In this document: piece after piece, positions 25,762 through 35,173 of the stretch
How positions within the stretch are numbered: position 1 is the first letter of the stretch
Layout of the letters: each line of letters starts with the position of its first letter
Assembly: GCA_963851405.1 (NCBI GenBank)
Contig: CAWKPB010000001.1
Coordinates: forward strand, 124,001-188,000
Direction: 5' to 3'
DNA length: 64,000 bases
DNA from: JANPBY01 sp963851405
GTDB taxonomy: Bacteria; Actinomycetota; Actinomycetes; DATJPE01
Notes under the pieces: model-generated
What the model saw: only the letters and a program-made list of their open reading frames with translations
The model's database searches: none
What the model was told of the DNA's origin: nothing
Made by a program: the position numbers and the translations under genes

Positions 25762-26623
25762 CCAGCACCAGGTCTCCGGCCTCGTCGGTGTGTGCATCGG
25801 CGGCACCGCGCCGGCGCTGGCGCCAGGTCGCCCATAGGCCTTGACCCAAGATCACCAAAGCCATCAGCCCTGCGGCGACGACGCCGTCCAACCACCAGTG
25901 ATTGGCCGTAGCCACGACCACGAACACGGTCATCCCCGCGTGCCACCAGATCAGATATCTGATCGGCCCGGTCATGTAGCGCCAGGCACACCAAGCCAGG
26001 ATCAACGCCCAAGCCACGTGCACCGAAGGCATGGCGGCCAGTTGGCTCCCGATCGAACTCCCGCCCCATGCGTAAACGGACTGCCCGTAGGTCTGGGCCG
26101 TGTCCACGAAGCCGAGCTCGGGGAACATGCGTGGCGGAGCGACCGGGATGAACTGGACGATGAGGCACAACAACGTCGTCACCGCGACCAATGTTCTCGC
26201 GCGCGGGTAGTGCTCCCGGTGGCGCCACCACATCCAGACGAGGAAAAGGGCCATCGACGTCAGGTGCAGGCTCATGTAGTAGACGTTGAGTAGCTGGACG
26301 ACCGCCGCGTAGTCGAGTACCAGTGACTGCACCCAGACTTCGCTGGGCAGGTGCAGGGCCCGTTCCACCTGCCAGACCCCTAGGCCGTTGTCCATTCCCC
26401 CGTCGACCCTCAGTCGGACGTAGTGCCCGATGTAACGCCACAATCCCAGGAGTGCAAACACGATGGCGGCCTCGCGGGCACCCGTGGACACCAGACGCAG
26501 TCGGCCGGACGGGACTCGCGCGAAGGCCAACGCCACGGTCCCGAGCAGCACAGCCCAAGCGGCGGCCCCAGGCCAGGTCTGCTGACCGAGCAACTGCACG
26601 AAGGCAAGGGGGGTGCTCGGCAC
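25754..26623 (-). CDS. PAP2 superfamily membrane phosphatase/transferase
   Basis: 289 residues, six or more membrane helices. The catalytic PAP2 motifs are the His in LAAMPSVHVAWAL and the His-Asp in TANHWWLDGVVAAG; the first motif (KX6RP) is not classical, as in the inositolphosphotransferase/PAP2-like group. GSQLAAMPSVH is typical of that group. Active site outside the membrane. Substrate may be a lipid phosphate or phospho-alcohol; cannot be specified. Confidence 0.85.
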   Translation of the reverse strand: MPSTPLAFVQLLGQQTWPGAAAWAVLLGTVALAFARVPSGRLRLVSTGAREAAIVFALLGLWRYIGHYVRLRVDGGMDNGLGVWQVERALHLPSEVWVQSLVLDYAAVVQLLNVYYMSLHLTSMALFLVWMWWRHREHYPRARTLVAVTTLLCLIVQFIPVAPPRMFPELGFVDTAQTYGQSVYAWGGSSIGSQLAAMPSVHVAWALILAWCAWRYMTGPIRYLIWWHAGMTVFVVVATANHWWLDGVVAAGLMALVILGQGLWATWRQRRRGAADAHTDEAGDLVLVS

Positions 26624-26656
26624 CCGGTCAGCCTACGGTCTGCTCAGGGTGTGCGC

Positions 26657-26857
26657 TCAGGAACCGGATTTACGCCGGAACTGTCGAGTCGTCTTGGTGT
26701 TGTTACTGGGACCGACGCCGGCCTGGCCGCCCGCGGATTCCGCACTGGCGTGCTGGGCATGCTTCTTCCGGTCGAGAGCTTCGCGGAACTTGCGGTGCGC
26801 CTCGTCCTCGGTCGGCTCCCCTGCATCGGGGTTCTTAGTCGGGGGCGTGTCACTCAT
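26657..26857 (-). CDS. DUF5302 family protein
   Basis: 66 residues. The core EDEAHRKFREALDRKKHAQH and the C-terminal KTTRQFRRKSGS are the family's two conserved blocks, joined by a variable linker. Small, charged, cytoplasmic, actinobacteria-specific and of unknown function. Stand-alone gene, 33 bp before the PAP2 gene on the same strand. Confidence 0.85.
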   Translation of the reverse strand: MSDTPPTKNPDAGEPTEDEAHRKFREALDRKKHAQHASAESAGGQAGVGPSNNTKTTRQFRRKSGS

Positions 26858-26984
26858 GGGGCGATGGTCGCACAGCCAGCGCCGCGCGCCCGTGTGGTCC
26901 CCGTGATCGAGTCCGGCGTTAGGCTACGGCCACTCGTCTGCGAGCGCCTCTGGCCCGCAAGCCGGCTCCGACAAGGGGAGAGAG

Positions 26985-27530
26985 TTGACCGACCCAAAGG
27001 CACCGGCACGATCGGAACCCACCACGCAGTCCGGCGCCCAAGAGGGGTACGGGACAGGCGAGTCCCGGCGGGTCCACCAACACGGCATCAGCGCGGTCCT
27101 CAAACAACGGGTGCGCCGGGACCTGCGCAATTGGCGGCTGATGCTGGTCCGCATTTTTACGAGCGCCGTGTCCGTCGTTCTGACGGTCGAAATTGTTCCT
27201 GGGTTGTACTTCACCAACTACTACATCGGTCTATTCCTCATCGTGGGGATCGTCTTCGGCCTGCTCAACGCCCTGGTCAAGCCCCTCCTCCAGTTCTTCG
27301 GCCTCAGGTACATCGTTGTCAGTTACGGCCTGATCGTCGTCCTGATCAACGCCATTCTGCTGTGGATGCTCGGCCGAATCCTCCAGGATTTTGAAGCCAA
27401 CTCGTTGCTGGCGGTCCTCATCGCCGCAGCACTCGTGGCTGCTATCCAACTGGCTCTGGACACCCTTCTCGGCGCCTCCGACCCCATTCTCGACCGACGG
27501 CCAGAGCACGACGAGAGGACGGAGCTATGA
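26985..27530 (+). CDS. Phage holin family (4TMS) membrane protein
   Basis: 181 residues from a TTG at 26985, preceded by AAGGGGAG. A charged 45-residue head is followed by four membrane helices (SAVSVVLTVEIVPGLYF; LFLIVGIVFGLLNALVKPLLQFF; IVVSYGLIVVLINAILLWMLG; LLAVLIAAALVAAIQLALDTLLG), matching the PF04020 holin-like superfamily. Despite the name such proteins are not prophage genes here; no phage genes surround it. It overlaps the ABC1 kinase gene by ATGA and so is probably cotranslated with it. Confidence 0.85.
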   Translation: MTDPKAPARSEPTTQSGAQEGYGTGESRRVHQHGISAVLKQRVRRDLRNWRLMLVRIFTSAVSVVLTVEIVPGLYFTNYYIGLFLIVGIVFGLLNALVKPLLQFFGLRYIVVSYGLIVVLINAILLWMLGRILQDFEANSLLAVLIAAALVAAIQLALDTLLGASDPILDRRPEHDERTEL

Positions 27531-29242
27531 GTTCCGGCAGCCTGGACACAGTCAACGAGAACCTTCGCCTTCAGCAGGTCTATTCAACGATGGTCGGCTT
27601 CGGCGCCGAGGCCGTCATTGAGCGCACCCCCCTCGGCGGCTTCCGCCGCAAGATGCAGCGGTGGATCTACCAGGTCCCCGAGCCGATTCCCGCGCTGTCT
27701 GACGCGACGCGCACGCGGATCATGCTCGAGGGGCTGGGTCCCACGTACGTCAAGTTGGGCCAGATCATTTCCAGCCAAGCCAACACTCTCCCCGACGAGT
27801 GGAGGGTCGAGCTCGACCGGCTCCAGAACGAAGTGCCGCCTGTCAGTTACGAGGCGATTCGGGACGTCATCATCAGCGAACTCGGCGCCCCGCCCGAGGA
27901 GCTGTACGCCAGTTTCGACCACACCCCGCTCGCGGCAGCCTCCCTAGGACAGGTGCATAGGGCGACGCTTCATGACGGCAGGCAAGTCGCGGTCAAGGTG
28001 CAAAGGCCCAATCTCGATCGCCAGGTGCACGCCGATCTGGGGGTCGCGCGCCTGATGGGCCGCTACACCGAGCGACGGAGCCGTACGGCTCGTGAGATGG
28101 GTCTGGCCTCGATGCTCGACCAGTTCAGCAGCACGCTGATCGAAGAACTGGACTATTACGCCGAGGCCTACAACATGGAACGACTCGCGACCAACATGGC
28201 CGTGATCGACGGGGTTCACGTTCCAACCCTGGACCGCAGCTTGTCAGCGAAGCGCGTGCTCACCCAGGAGTTCATCACCGGGGTCAAGATCTCCGACGTC
28301 GATGCCATGGCGGCTGCGGGCCTCAACCTGGCAGCGATCGGCGAGTCCGCTCTCCGCGCGGCCATGAAAATGCTGCTGATCGATGGCTACTTCCACGCAG
28401 ATCCCCATCCGGGCAACCTGATCGTCAACCTTGACACCGGAGTCGTGACCTTCCTGGACTGCGGGATGGTCGGCGAGCTCACGCTGCTTCAGCGCGCCCA
28501 CCTGGTCATGTTCTTGTGGACGTTCGTCAAGGGCGATGTCGCCGCCATGGGAGATCAGCTCCTGGCGCTGAGCGTCCCCTTCCGGGACGTCGATGAGGGC
28601 GCCTACCGCAAGGACTTCGTTCGCAAGATGTCCCGCTATCCGCGCGGGAGCAAGCCCAACGTCAAGCTGGTCATGTCGACCTGCATGGATGTTCTGCGGG
28701 ACAACGGCCTGCAGCTAGATCCACAACTGACCCTCGCCATGAAGGCCATGATGCAAGCCTCCGCGTTCTTCACGGTTCTCGCACCGCCGGATCGTCCGTT
28801 CACCACCGCTGCCATGGAAATCGTGCAAGAGCTCGTCCAAGAGACGGTTACCGACGATCTGATCGTCGACGCCGTTAAGAAGCAAGCCACCAAGATGGCC
28901 AGTGAGGCGATCCAGGAGGCGCCGGACTACCTCAAGGGCTTGCTGTCGTGGCGTGACCAGATCAAGAAGGGCAAGTTCACCCTCTATCTCGATACGACAT
29001 CCCTGGAACAGCAGGTGACATCGCTTCGGTCGATCGCCTCGATGATCGTCGTGGCCGTCCTGGTCGGGTGCGGCATGATTGGGTCCGCTATCGCGGCGAA
29101 TGCCATCAGCGCCGATTCCAATCCGACGCTGATCCGCATCGTCGAGGCGGGCTTCTTCACGTCGCTAGCCGTTGGCGTGGTGCTGGTGATCGTCTTCTTG
29201 GGCCGGTTGCTTCGAGAGAACAAGACCGAACGGCGTCGCTAG
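27527..29242 (+). CDS. ABC1/AarF/UbiB family atypical kinase
   Basis: 571 residues. ABC1 core: LGPTYVKLGQIISSQANTLPDEW (KxGQ motif), the Ala-rich loop AAASLGQVHRATLHDGRQVAVKVQRP (with the ATP-site Lys), IEELDYYAEAYNMERL, GYFHADPHPGNLIVN (catalytic loop) and FLDCGMVGEL (metal-binding DxG variant). Two C-terminal helices (about 500-560) anchor it in the membrane. UbiB-type proteins are ATPases/kinases linked to lipid quinone metabolism. Starts inside the holin-family gene (ATGA overlap), which suggests a joint membrane role. Confidence 0.92.
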   Translation: MSSGSLDTVNENLRLQQVYSTMVGFGAEAVIERTPLGGFRRKMQRWIYQVPEPIPALSDATRTRIMLEGLGPTYVKLGQIISSQANTLPDEWRVELDRLQNEVPPVSYEAIRDVIISELGAPPEELYASFDHTPLAAASLGQVHRATLHDGRQVAVKVQRPNLDRQVHADLGVARLMGRYTERRSRTAREMGLASMLDQFSSTLIEELDYYAEAYNMERLATNMAVIDGVHVPTLDRSLSAKRVLTQEFITGVKISDVDAMAAAGLNLAAIGESALRAAMKMLLIDGYFHADPHPGNLIVNLDTGVVTFLDCGMVGELTLLQRAHLVMFLWTFVKGDVAAMGDQLLALSVPFRDVDEGAYRKDFVRKMSRYPRGSKPNVKLVMSTCMDVLRDNGLQLDPQLTLAMKAMMQASAFFTVLAPPDRPFTTAAMEIVQELVQETVTDDLIVDAVKKQATKMASEAIQEAPDYLKGLLSWRDQIKKGKFTLYLDTTSLEQQVTSLRSIASMIVVAVLVGCGMIGSAIAANAISADSNPTLIRIVEAGFFTSLAVGVVLVIVFLGRLLRENKTERRR

Positions 29243-29300
29243 GCCGTCCCGTAGGGCCGCCTGCGGCCGAGTTCCGCGTCCTCGATCCTGCCGGTTGGAG

Positions 29301-30950
29301 TCAGGCGCTGTAGACGAGTTCTCCATCGATGTAGGTCGACGTGACCTTCGTCTCGGCGATGGCTTCGGGAGGGCCATCGAAGGGATCCCGGTCAAGTACG
29401 GCCAGATCCGCCAACCGCCCCACCTGGATTCGACCGGTCGCCTCCTCGTGGTGGTTCACGTAGGCGCTTCCTGCCGTGTACGCGGTGAGCGCCTCGGCGA
29501 GCGAGATCCCATTGTGGGCATTGAGAGGCTCCGCCTCCACCCCAACGGCCCCGGGGCCGACCCGGTTGACCGCGACGTGGATGCCCTCCAGCGGATTCGG
29601 GCTCGACACCGACCAGTCACTCCCGGCCGCGACGCGCGCGCCGGCCCGCAGGAGATCCCCGAAGGGGTATTGCCAGGAGCTGCGTCGTTCGCCCAGGAAC
29701 GGGATGGTCAGCTCGTCCATCTGCGGCTCGTGCGCCGCCCAGAGCGGCTGAATGTTGGCCACCGCGTCCAGGTCTGCGAAACGTGGGATGTCGTCCGGAT
29801 GGACGACCTGGAGGTGGGCCAGGTGATGCCGCCCGTCCGTACGGCCATTGGCCGACAGAGCGGCCTCGACCGCGTCCAGGGCCTCGCGGACCGCCCGATC
29901 GCCGAGCGCATGGAAATGCACCTGGAACCCGAGGGCGTCCAGCTGCGTGACGTGGGTCTTCAACGCCTCCGGGTCCACGAAACTGAGGCCCGCGTTGCCT
30001 GTCGCGCAGCCGCATTTGTCGAGGTAGGGCTCCAGCATGCCGGCGGTGAAATTCTCGGCGACGCCGTCTTGCATGATCTTCACGGTGCCCGCGCGGAACC
30101 TGCCGACTTGGCTGATCGCCCGGCGCTCCTCGATCTCGGGGATCTGCTCGGCGCCCCGCTCACGGTCCCACCACAGGGCACCGACGACGCGGGCCCGTAA
30201 GAGGCCGTCCGCCGCGGTACTCAGATAGGCCGGCAGGATGTCCTTGATCCCGAACAACTCGCCGACCCAGGCGTCCTGCCAGGCTGTAATGCCCAGCGAC
30301 AGGAGCATCTCCTGTGCAGTCAGCAGACCCTTCACCTGATCAGCGAGCGTGACGTCGGGCAACAGCCGGCCGACCAGCAACCCGGCCCCTTCGTGCAACG
30401 TGCCAGTCGGAGTTCCATCCCCGCGGCGTTCGATGCGGCCGTCGGCAGGGTCAGGTGTGGTGGCATCTATCCCGGCCAGCTCGAGCGCCTTCGAATTGAC
30501 CCAGGTGCCATGGCCGTCCTTGTTCGTCAGGAACACGGGACGATCCGGCACCACTGTGTCCAACGCCTCTCGGGTCGGCGTACCGCCCTCGTAGTGCTCC
30601 ATCCACCACCCGCCGCCGACGATCCACTCTTCATCTGGGTGCCCCGCCGCGTAGGCAGCGACGATGGCCAACGCGTCCTGCGCTGAGGTGGAGTAGTGGA
30701 GGTCGCAGCGAAGCATGTCGATACCGCCCATGACGGGGTGCACATGAGCGTCCTGAAACCCCGGGATGAGCAGGCCGCCAGCGAGGTCCACGACGTCGGT
30801 CGACGTGCTCACCAGGGAACGCAGCTCGTCGTCTGGGGCGACGGCGACGATCCGGCCACCACGGACGGCGACGCCCATGGTCTGCGGTTCGGTGGCCGGC
30901 GCGGTGAAGATGCGTCCGCCCACAAACAGCGTGTCGGCTGTCTCAGTCAT
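29301..30950 (-). CDS. Amidohydrolase family 3 protein (YtcJ-like)
   Basis: 549 residues. It begins with the beta-sandwich DTLFVGGRIFTAPATEPQTMGVAV and the metal motif IPGFQDAHVHPVMGG, then YEGGTPTREALD, KIMQDGVAENFTAGML, FQVHFHALGDRAVREALDA, HLAHLQVVHPDDIPRF, AAGSDWSVSSPNPLEGI and the C-terminal GRLADLAVLDRDPFDG. Zinc-dependent cytoplasmic hydrolase with unassigned amide substrate. Convergent with the ABC1 gene; a GC-rich hairpin near 29257-29270 may end both transcripts. Confidence 0.9.
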   Translation of the reverse strand: MTETADTLFVGGRIFTAPATEPQTMGVAVRGGRIVAVAPDDELRSLVSTSTDVVDLAGGLLIPGFQDAHVHPVMGGIDMLRCDLHYSTSAQDALAIVAAYAAGHPDEEWIVGGGWWMEHYEGGTPTREALDTVVPDRPVFLTNKDGHGTWVNSKALELAGIDATTPDPADGRIERRGDGTPTGTLHEGAGLLVGRLLPDVTLADQVKGLLTAQEMLLSLGITAWQDAWVGELFGIKDILPAYLSTAADGLLRARVVGALWWDRERGAEQIPEIEERRAISQVGRFRAGTVKIMQDGVAENFTAGMLEPYLDKCGCATGNAGLSFVDPEALKTHVTQLDALGFQVHFHALGDRAVREALDAVEAALSANGRTDGRHHLAHLQVVHPDDIPRFADLDAVANIQPLWAAHEPQMDELTIPFLGERRSSWQYPFGDLLRAGARVAAGSDWSVSSPNPLEGIHVAVNRVGPGAVGVEAEPLNAHNGISLAEALTAYTAGSAYVNHHEEATGRIQVGRLADLAVLDRDPFDGPPEAIAETKVTSTYIDGELVYSA

Positions 30951-31131
30951 GGGTGCTCCTGTGCCTTCGGCCGTTGGGGTTCTTGGACCCTAGACGACGA
31001 TGGAGCACTTCATCAGGCATCCCGCGTTCCGGAGACTCGTTGGGCTGCATGAGTCACAATCCTTGACCGTGGCGCCGAACTGGTCCGCACCGCAACTGGC
31101 CACCTTTCGATGATGGACGGGGAGACCGCAC

Positions 31132-31848
31132 ATGCAGGTTCGCCCGACCCGACTGAACACCGCGGTGGCCAGTTCGTTCATGGTCGGCTCGGCCTGCTTC
31201 ATCGTTGGCTCCGTCCAGGCGTACGCCGATCAGGTTGGACCGACCGCCGACGCGGTGACCTACTTCATCGGATCGATCTTCTTCACGCTGGCCTCCTTCG
31301 GGCAACTGGCCCAGGCGGACTCCCCGGGGATGCAGCCGCACCCGGATACCGATGGGCATGCCCTGCGGCTGGTGAAATGGACCGGCTTCCTCCCCCACAG
31401 GCACGCCTCGTGTGAGGTGACCAAGGCTGCACGGCGCGGCTTTCTCGCCGCCGCCACTCAGTTCCCTGGCACGTTGTTCTTCAACGTGAGCACCTTCTTC
31501 GGCGTCCTTGCCGTCGTCCAGAACAACGACGTGCAAAACCAGGTGTGGCGCCCCGACCTGGTGGGCTGCGTGCTGTTTCTCGTCGCCAGCGGGTTTGCGT
31601 TGGCTTCACTCGGGCCGCTGTGGAGGTCGTTTGCGCCGCGCTCCCTGCCCTGGCGAATCGGCTGGCTGAACATGCTCGGTTCGGTCGCGTTCATGGTTTC
31701 TGCAATCGGCGCCTACGTGAGCCCAAGCACAGGCACCTATCTCAATCTGGGGTGGGCTGTGGCCGGGACGATCGTTGGTGGAGTCTGCTTCCTTCTAGGG
31801 GCGCGGCTGATGATCCCCGAGTTCAAGCAGATGTCGGCGCCCGTCTAG
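31132..31848 (+). CDS. Polytopic membrane protein (YrhK-like)
   Basis: 238 residues from ATG 31132 (GGGAG upstream). Six likely membrane helices; the segment RLNTAVASSFMVGSACFIVGSVQAYAD resembles YrhK-domain proteins, and it seems to recur in RIGWLNMLGSVAFMVSAIGAY, so the protein may be an internal duplication. Function unknown. Monocistronic as far as visible; a weak hairpin lies about 100 bp downstream. Confidence 0.75.
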   Translation: MQVRPTRLNTAVASSFMVGSACFIVGSVQAYADQVGPTADAVTYFIGSIFFTLASFGQLAQADSPGMQPHPDTDGHALRLVKWTGFLPHRHASCEVTKAARRGFLAAATQFPGTLFFNVSTFFGVLAVVQNNDVQNQVWRPDLVGCVLFLVASGFALASLGPLWRSFAPRSLPWRIGWLNMLGSVAFMVSAIGAYVSPSTGTYLNLGWAVAGTIVGGVCFLLGARLMIPEFKQMSAPV

Positions 31849-31950
31849 TACCCATCGACTCGACCGACGGGGCGCACCTCGGTCATCTGGCCGCGAACCA
31901 GGGATCGCTGTGATCAATGCAGTTCGGCGCTTCGAACTCCGCTAGATCAT

Positions 31951-31971
31951 CCCCTCGATCCGATCGGGGGG
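31951..31971 (+). terminator. Possible terminator hairpin
   Basis: CCCCTCGAT - CCG - ATCGGGGGG, nine base pairs with one G-U wobble and a three-base loop, about 100 bp after the YrhK-like gene. There is no U-run. It could also be fortuitous in this GC-rich DNA. Confidence 0.35.
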
Positions 31972-32130
31972 TCGCAGATGTCCCTGCACGATCTGCACGA
32001 CCGCGCATCGTCCGAACCACCGTCGGCGAGCACCTGCCCCTTCGGGTAGTCAGGGTCTTCGGCGCCTCAAGGGCCGAGGTCGTGCGCATCAATCCCACGG
32101 ATGTTCGCTTTGTCTTGATAGCCTCCAAAG

Positions 32131-32757
32131 ATGATGGCTACCAGCCAGTCGTCGTTGTTTGACGAAGTCGGCGCAGCCACGTTGGGCGACCTTCGCTCCG
32201 CTCATCGCACCCCGCTGGATTCGACTGCGTGGATCGACCATCTCCCGAACTGGTTGGCGGGATCTCAGTCGGTCTTCGACACGGTTCGGGCCGCAGGCGC
32301 CTGGCGCGCCGAACGTCGCTCGATGTACGACCGAGTCGTCGACGTCCCGCGGCTCATCTGCTGGTACGGCCCCGACGAAACGCCACCGCACCCGCTGCTG
32401 GCTACCGCTCGCTCGGCGCTGACTGCGCACTATCGCAACGACCTTCCGGAGGGCTTTTCCTCGATCGCCGGGTGTCTGTACCGGGATGGCCGGGACTCGG
32501 TGGCTTGGCACGGCGACACGATCGGGCGGGGCCGTACAGAGGACACACTGGTGGCGATCATCAGCCTCGGCGCACCCCGTGCACTGCTGTTGCGGCCCCT
32601 CGGCGGCGGCCGCTCCCTGCGCTTCATGCTGGGCCACGGCGACCTGCTCGTGATGGGCGGATCCTGCCAGCGGACCTGGCAGCACGCGATTGCGAAGACC
32701 CGACGACCCGTGGGTCCGCGGGTCTCGATCCAACTCCGCCCGCCCGGTGTCGCTTGA
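32131..32757 (+). CDS. alkB: AlkB-type alpha-ketoglutarate-dependent dioxygenase
   Basis: 208 residues. Fe(II) ligands are H127 and D129 (AWHGD) and H185 (TWQHAIAKT); 2-oxoglutarate contacts are R197 and R203 (GPRVSIQLRPP). The PRLICWYGPD and YRDGRDSVAWHGD regions fit the bacterial AlkB DNA-repair group, which removes alkyl groups from N1-methyladenine and N3-methylcytosine in DNA. The ATG at 32131 is followed directly by a second ATG (32134), either of which may be used. Cytoplasmic. Confidence 0.9.
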   Translation: MMATSQSSLFDEVGAATLGDLRSAHRTPLDSTAWIDHLPNWLAGSQSVFDTVRAAGAWRAERRSMYDRVVDVPRLICWYGPDETPPHPLLATARSALTAHYRNDLPEGFSSIAGCLYRDGRDSVAWHGDTIGRGRTEDTLVAIISLGAPRALLLRPLGGGRSLRFMLGHGDLLVMGGSCQRTWQHAIAKTRRPVGPRVSIQLRPPGVA

Positions 32758-33058
32758 CCTCCCACCCGGACCTCAACTCCGACCCCGACCCCGACCGCGA
32801 ATGCCGACAAGAGGGCGCATTTGCGACGAGCTTCGGTCCCTTTCCTGGCTTTCGGCGCCAGGGGCGGGGCGCTGCCCTGGGAGGCGCGACAGCGCCGGGG
32901 GCGCGTCGGTGGCTGAGCGCACGCCCTCGGTGACGTAGCATTATCGGTGCGGGCCGCATCAGTTCTGCCTCGGCTCGCCCTTCGTTTTCATGAGGTGACG
33001 ACCACCACGCGCCGCGGCCCCACGGGTCTGCGCCGGGCAGGACGACCCTTTTCTATCC
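32758..33058 (+). other. 301-bp leader region of the helicase gene, no gene seen
   Basis: GC-rich intergenic DNA. A CATTAT (32939-32944) could be a -10 element about 115 nt before the helicase start, but no good -35 precedes it. There is no Shine-Dalgarno sequence directly before the helicase ATG. Short open frames show no protein-like features. Confidence 0.5.
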
Positions 33059-34504
33059 ATGGAGTTCCCCATTTCCAGCCCCACCTTTGTTGAGCTCGGC
33101 GTGCCCCAGGCACTCACCGACGTCCTGAACGTTCAAGGCGTCACCACCGCCTTCCCCATCCAAAGCGCGACCCTGCCGGATTCGTTGGCCGGTCGCGACG
33201 TCCTCGGCCGTGGCCGCACCGGCTCCGGCAAGACCTACGCCTTCGTTCTTCCTATGCTCGCCCGGCTCGCCGCACACCCACAGGCCCATAGGCCCGGTCG
33301 CCCCCGGGCGCTGATCCTGGCTCCGACCCGCGAGCTTGCTACCCAAATCCACACGTCGATGGCGCCGTTGGCCAAAGCCGTCGGCATGAAGACGATGACC
33401 ATCTTCGGCGGGGTCGGCGCCAACCCCCAGATCTCGGGCCTCCGCTCCGGCGTCGACGTCGTGGTGGCTTGCCCCGGCCGCCTGGAGGATCACCTGCGTT
33501 CGGGGCACGTCCGCCTGGATTCGATCGAGATCACGGTCCTCGATGAGGCGGACCACATGGCCGACCTAGGATTCCTCCCCGTCGTCCGACGCCTACTGGA
33601 CCAGACGCCGCGCGAGGGCCAGCGCATGCTGTTCTCCGCGACGCTTGACGGCGGGATTGATGTCCTCGTCAAGCGATTCCTGACCAACCCGGTCACGCAC
33701 AGCGTCGACTCGGCCCAGTCGCCGGTGTCCGCCATGGACCACCACGTGCTGCATGTGACCAAGGAGGACCGGCTCCCGGTCTTGTTCGACTTGACCGCTG
33801 CCCCTGGACGCACGCTGGTCTTCACGCGGACCAAACGCGGAGCCAAGACGCTGACCCGTCAGCTGATCGCCGCGGGGGTGCCCGCAGTGGAACTGCACGG
33901 CAATCTGGCCCAGAACGCCCGCACCCGTAACCTTCAGGCGTTTTCCGACGGCAGCGCCAAGACGCTGGTCGCCACCGATATCGCCGCACGAGGCATCCAC
34001 GTCGACGACATCCGATTGGTCATCCACGCCGACCCGCCCTTGGAACACAAGGCCTACCTGCACCGTTCCGGACGTACGGCTCGAGCCGGCGCCGACGGCA
34101 CCGTGGTGACCCTCATGACCGACGCCCAGGTGTCCGACGTCCGGATCCTCACCCGCAAGGCTGGCATCTCCCCCACGACCACGCGCCTACGCGTCGGCGA
34201 CGACCTGCTGACCTCACTTGCTCCCGGCGAGCGGACGTTCGTGGACCCACCTCCTGCTCCCCCGGTTGCGCCGGTGGCGGCTGGCCGCTCGGGGTCAGGA
34301 CGGCGACGCGCACCCCAGGCGAATGGGGGTGCCAGCAGTCGCACCGGCGCAGGACGAAACAGCCCCGGTAAGCCCCAGCACGGCGCCCGGCCCTCCTCGG
34401 CCGGCCGAAAGCCCAACCCGACCGCGACAACGCCCGCCCGTCAGGGCGGGGCAGCTGCATTCTCCGCGGGCTCCTCCGGTCGGAGCCGACGAGGGGGACG
34501 CTAG
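33059..34504 (+). CDS. DEAD-box ATP-dependent RNA helicase
   Basis: 481 residues with all helicase motifs: a Q-motif-like FVELGVPQALTDVL, motif I GRGRTGSGKT, Ia APTRELATQ, II VLDEADHMADLGF, III FSATLDG, V ATDIAARGIHVD, VI HRSGRTARAG. The C-terminal 90 residues are Gly/Arg/Pro/Ser-rich (RGG-like), usual for actinobacterial cold-shock RhlE-like helicases and likely RNA-binding. Function: RNA unwinding in ribosome assembly or mRNA decay. The stop is two bases before the ATG of the next gene. Confidence 0.95.
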   Translation: MEFPISSPTFVELGVPQALTDVLNVQGVTTAFPIQSATLPDSLAGRDVLGRGRTGSGKTYAFVLPMLARLAAHPQAHRPGRPRALILAPTRELATQIHTSMAPLAKAVGMKTMTIFGGVGANPQISGLRSGVDVVVACPGRLEDHLRSGHVRLDSIEITVLDEADHMADLGFLPVVRRLLDQTPREGQRMLFSATLDGGIDVLVKRFLTNPVTHSVDSAQSPVSAMDHHVLHVTKEDRLPVLFDLTAAPGRTLVFTRTKRGAKTLTRQLIAAGVPAVELHGNLAQNARTRNLQAFSDGSAKTLVATDIAARGIHVDDIRLVIHADPPLEHKAYLHRSGRTARAGADGTVVTLMTDAQVSDVRILTRKAGISPTTTRLRVGDDLLTSLAPGERTFVDPPPAPPVAPVAAGRSGSGRRRAPQANGGASSRTGAGRNSPGKPQHGARPSSAGRKPNPTATTPARQGGAAAFSAGSSGRSRRGGR

Positions 34505-34506
34505 GA

Positions 34507-34914
34507 ATGGATGAGGGGCGCGCGCGACGGGTCGTCGACCAACTGCGAGCCCATGGGGTCGACGCCCGGATGGAGAAGGCGGGCGTCTACGCCTTCGGGG
34601 TCCGAGTCAACCTGCCGGGTGGTCGCGAGGCCATCTGGGACAGCGACGGAGCCGCCGGCCTCGAGGCCCAGGTGATGTTGGACGGGATGCTCGTGGGCTA
34701 CGTACCCGTCATTCCCGGCTCGGAGGACTACGACGAGGCGCAGATCGTGGCGGCCATCGCTGGCACCGACTACGACGCACCGGTGGGTCCATCGCCCGCC
34801 CGTGGGTCGGTGTCCACTCCGCCGCCGCCAACTCCTCTGCCCCCGAACAAGGACGCCCTACCGCCGGATGGAGGCGTCTTCCGACGCTTCCTCGGCGGTT
34901 TCCGCGAGGACTAG
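34507..34914 (+). CDS. Hypothetical protein downstream of the DEAD-box helicase
   Basis: 135 residues, ATG two bases after the helicase stop, so translation is probably coupled. Residues 1-90 form a compact alpha/beta domain (MDEGRARRVVDQLRAHGVDARMEKAGVYAFGVRVNLPGG...AIWDSDGAAGLEAQVMLDG), then a Pro-rich linker and a short conserved-looking end GGVFRRFLGGFRED. No signal peptide. Family not recognised; linkage suggests an RNA-related role, but this is only context. Confidence 0.7.
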   Translation: MDEGRARRVVDQLRAHGVDARMEKAGVYAFGVRVNLPGGREAIWDSDGAAGLEAQVMLDGMLVGYVPVIPGSEDYDEAQIVAAIAGTDYDAPVGPSPARGSVSTPPPPTPLPPNKDALPPDGGVFRRFLGGFRED

Positions 34915-34958
34915 GCCAGTACTGGGATCCACGCTGGGATCTACGTTGTGATCAAGGG

Positions 34959-35135
34959 CTAGCGGCCGCTCGAGCCCTGACCCTGGTCGTGATCGTGGTG
35001 CTGGGAGTTCTTCTGTTGGCGCTTCTCCTCGCGGGAACCAGTCACCGACCAGTAGATGATGGCGCCGATGGCGACGACGCCGAAGACCAGAAACGCGACG
35101 CCGGCAGGGTTCAGGGAATACGCCAGGAGATCCAT
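34959..35135 (-). CDS. Microprotein with one membrane helix and His-rich tail
   Basis: 58 residues from ATG 35135: MDLLAYSLNPAGVAFLVFGV, a single membrane helix (about 12-32), then a charged tail with QHHDHDQGQG. Divergent from the YbaK gene with 38 bp between starts. The His/Asp tail could bind a metal, but it may be simple low complexity. No family recognised. Confidence 0.55.
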   Translation of the reverse strand: MDLLAYSLNPAGVAFLVFGVVAIGAIIYWSVTGSREEKRQQKNSQHHDHDQGQGSSGR

Positions 35136-35173
35136 GGGCTGAGGGTAGGGCACGGCGCCCGTACCCTGAGCAC

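Noticed and set aside
24373..25806. 477-codon minus-strand frame
   Set aside because: Shadow of the EamA gene and antisense to mmuM; Arg/Gly-rich without motifs.
26985..27530. Prophage remnant suggested by the holin name
   Set aside because: No integrase, capsid, lysin or att site nearby; the holin-like superfamily is chromosomal in actinobacteria and is coupled to a kinase gene here.
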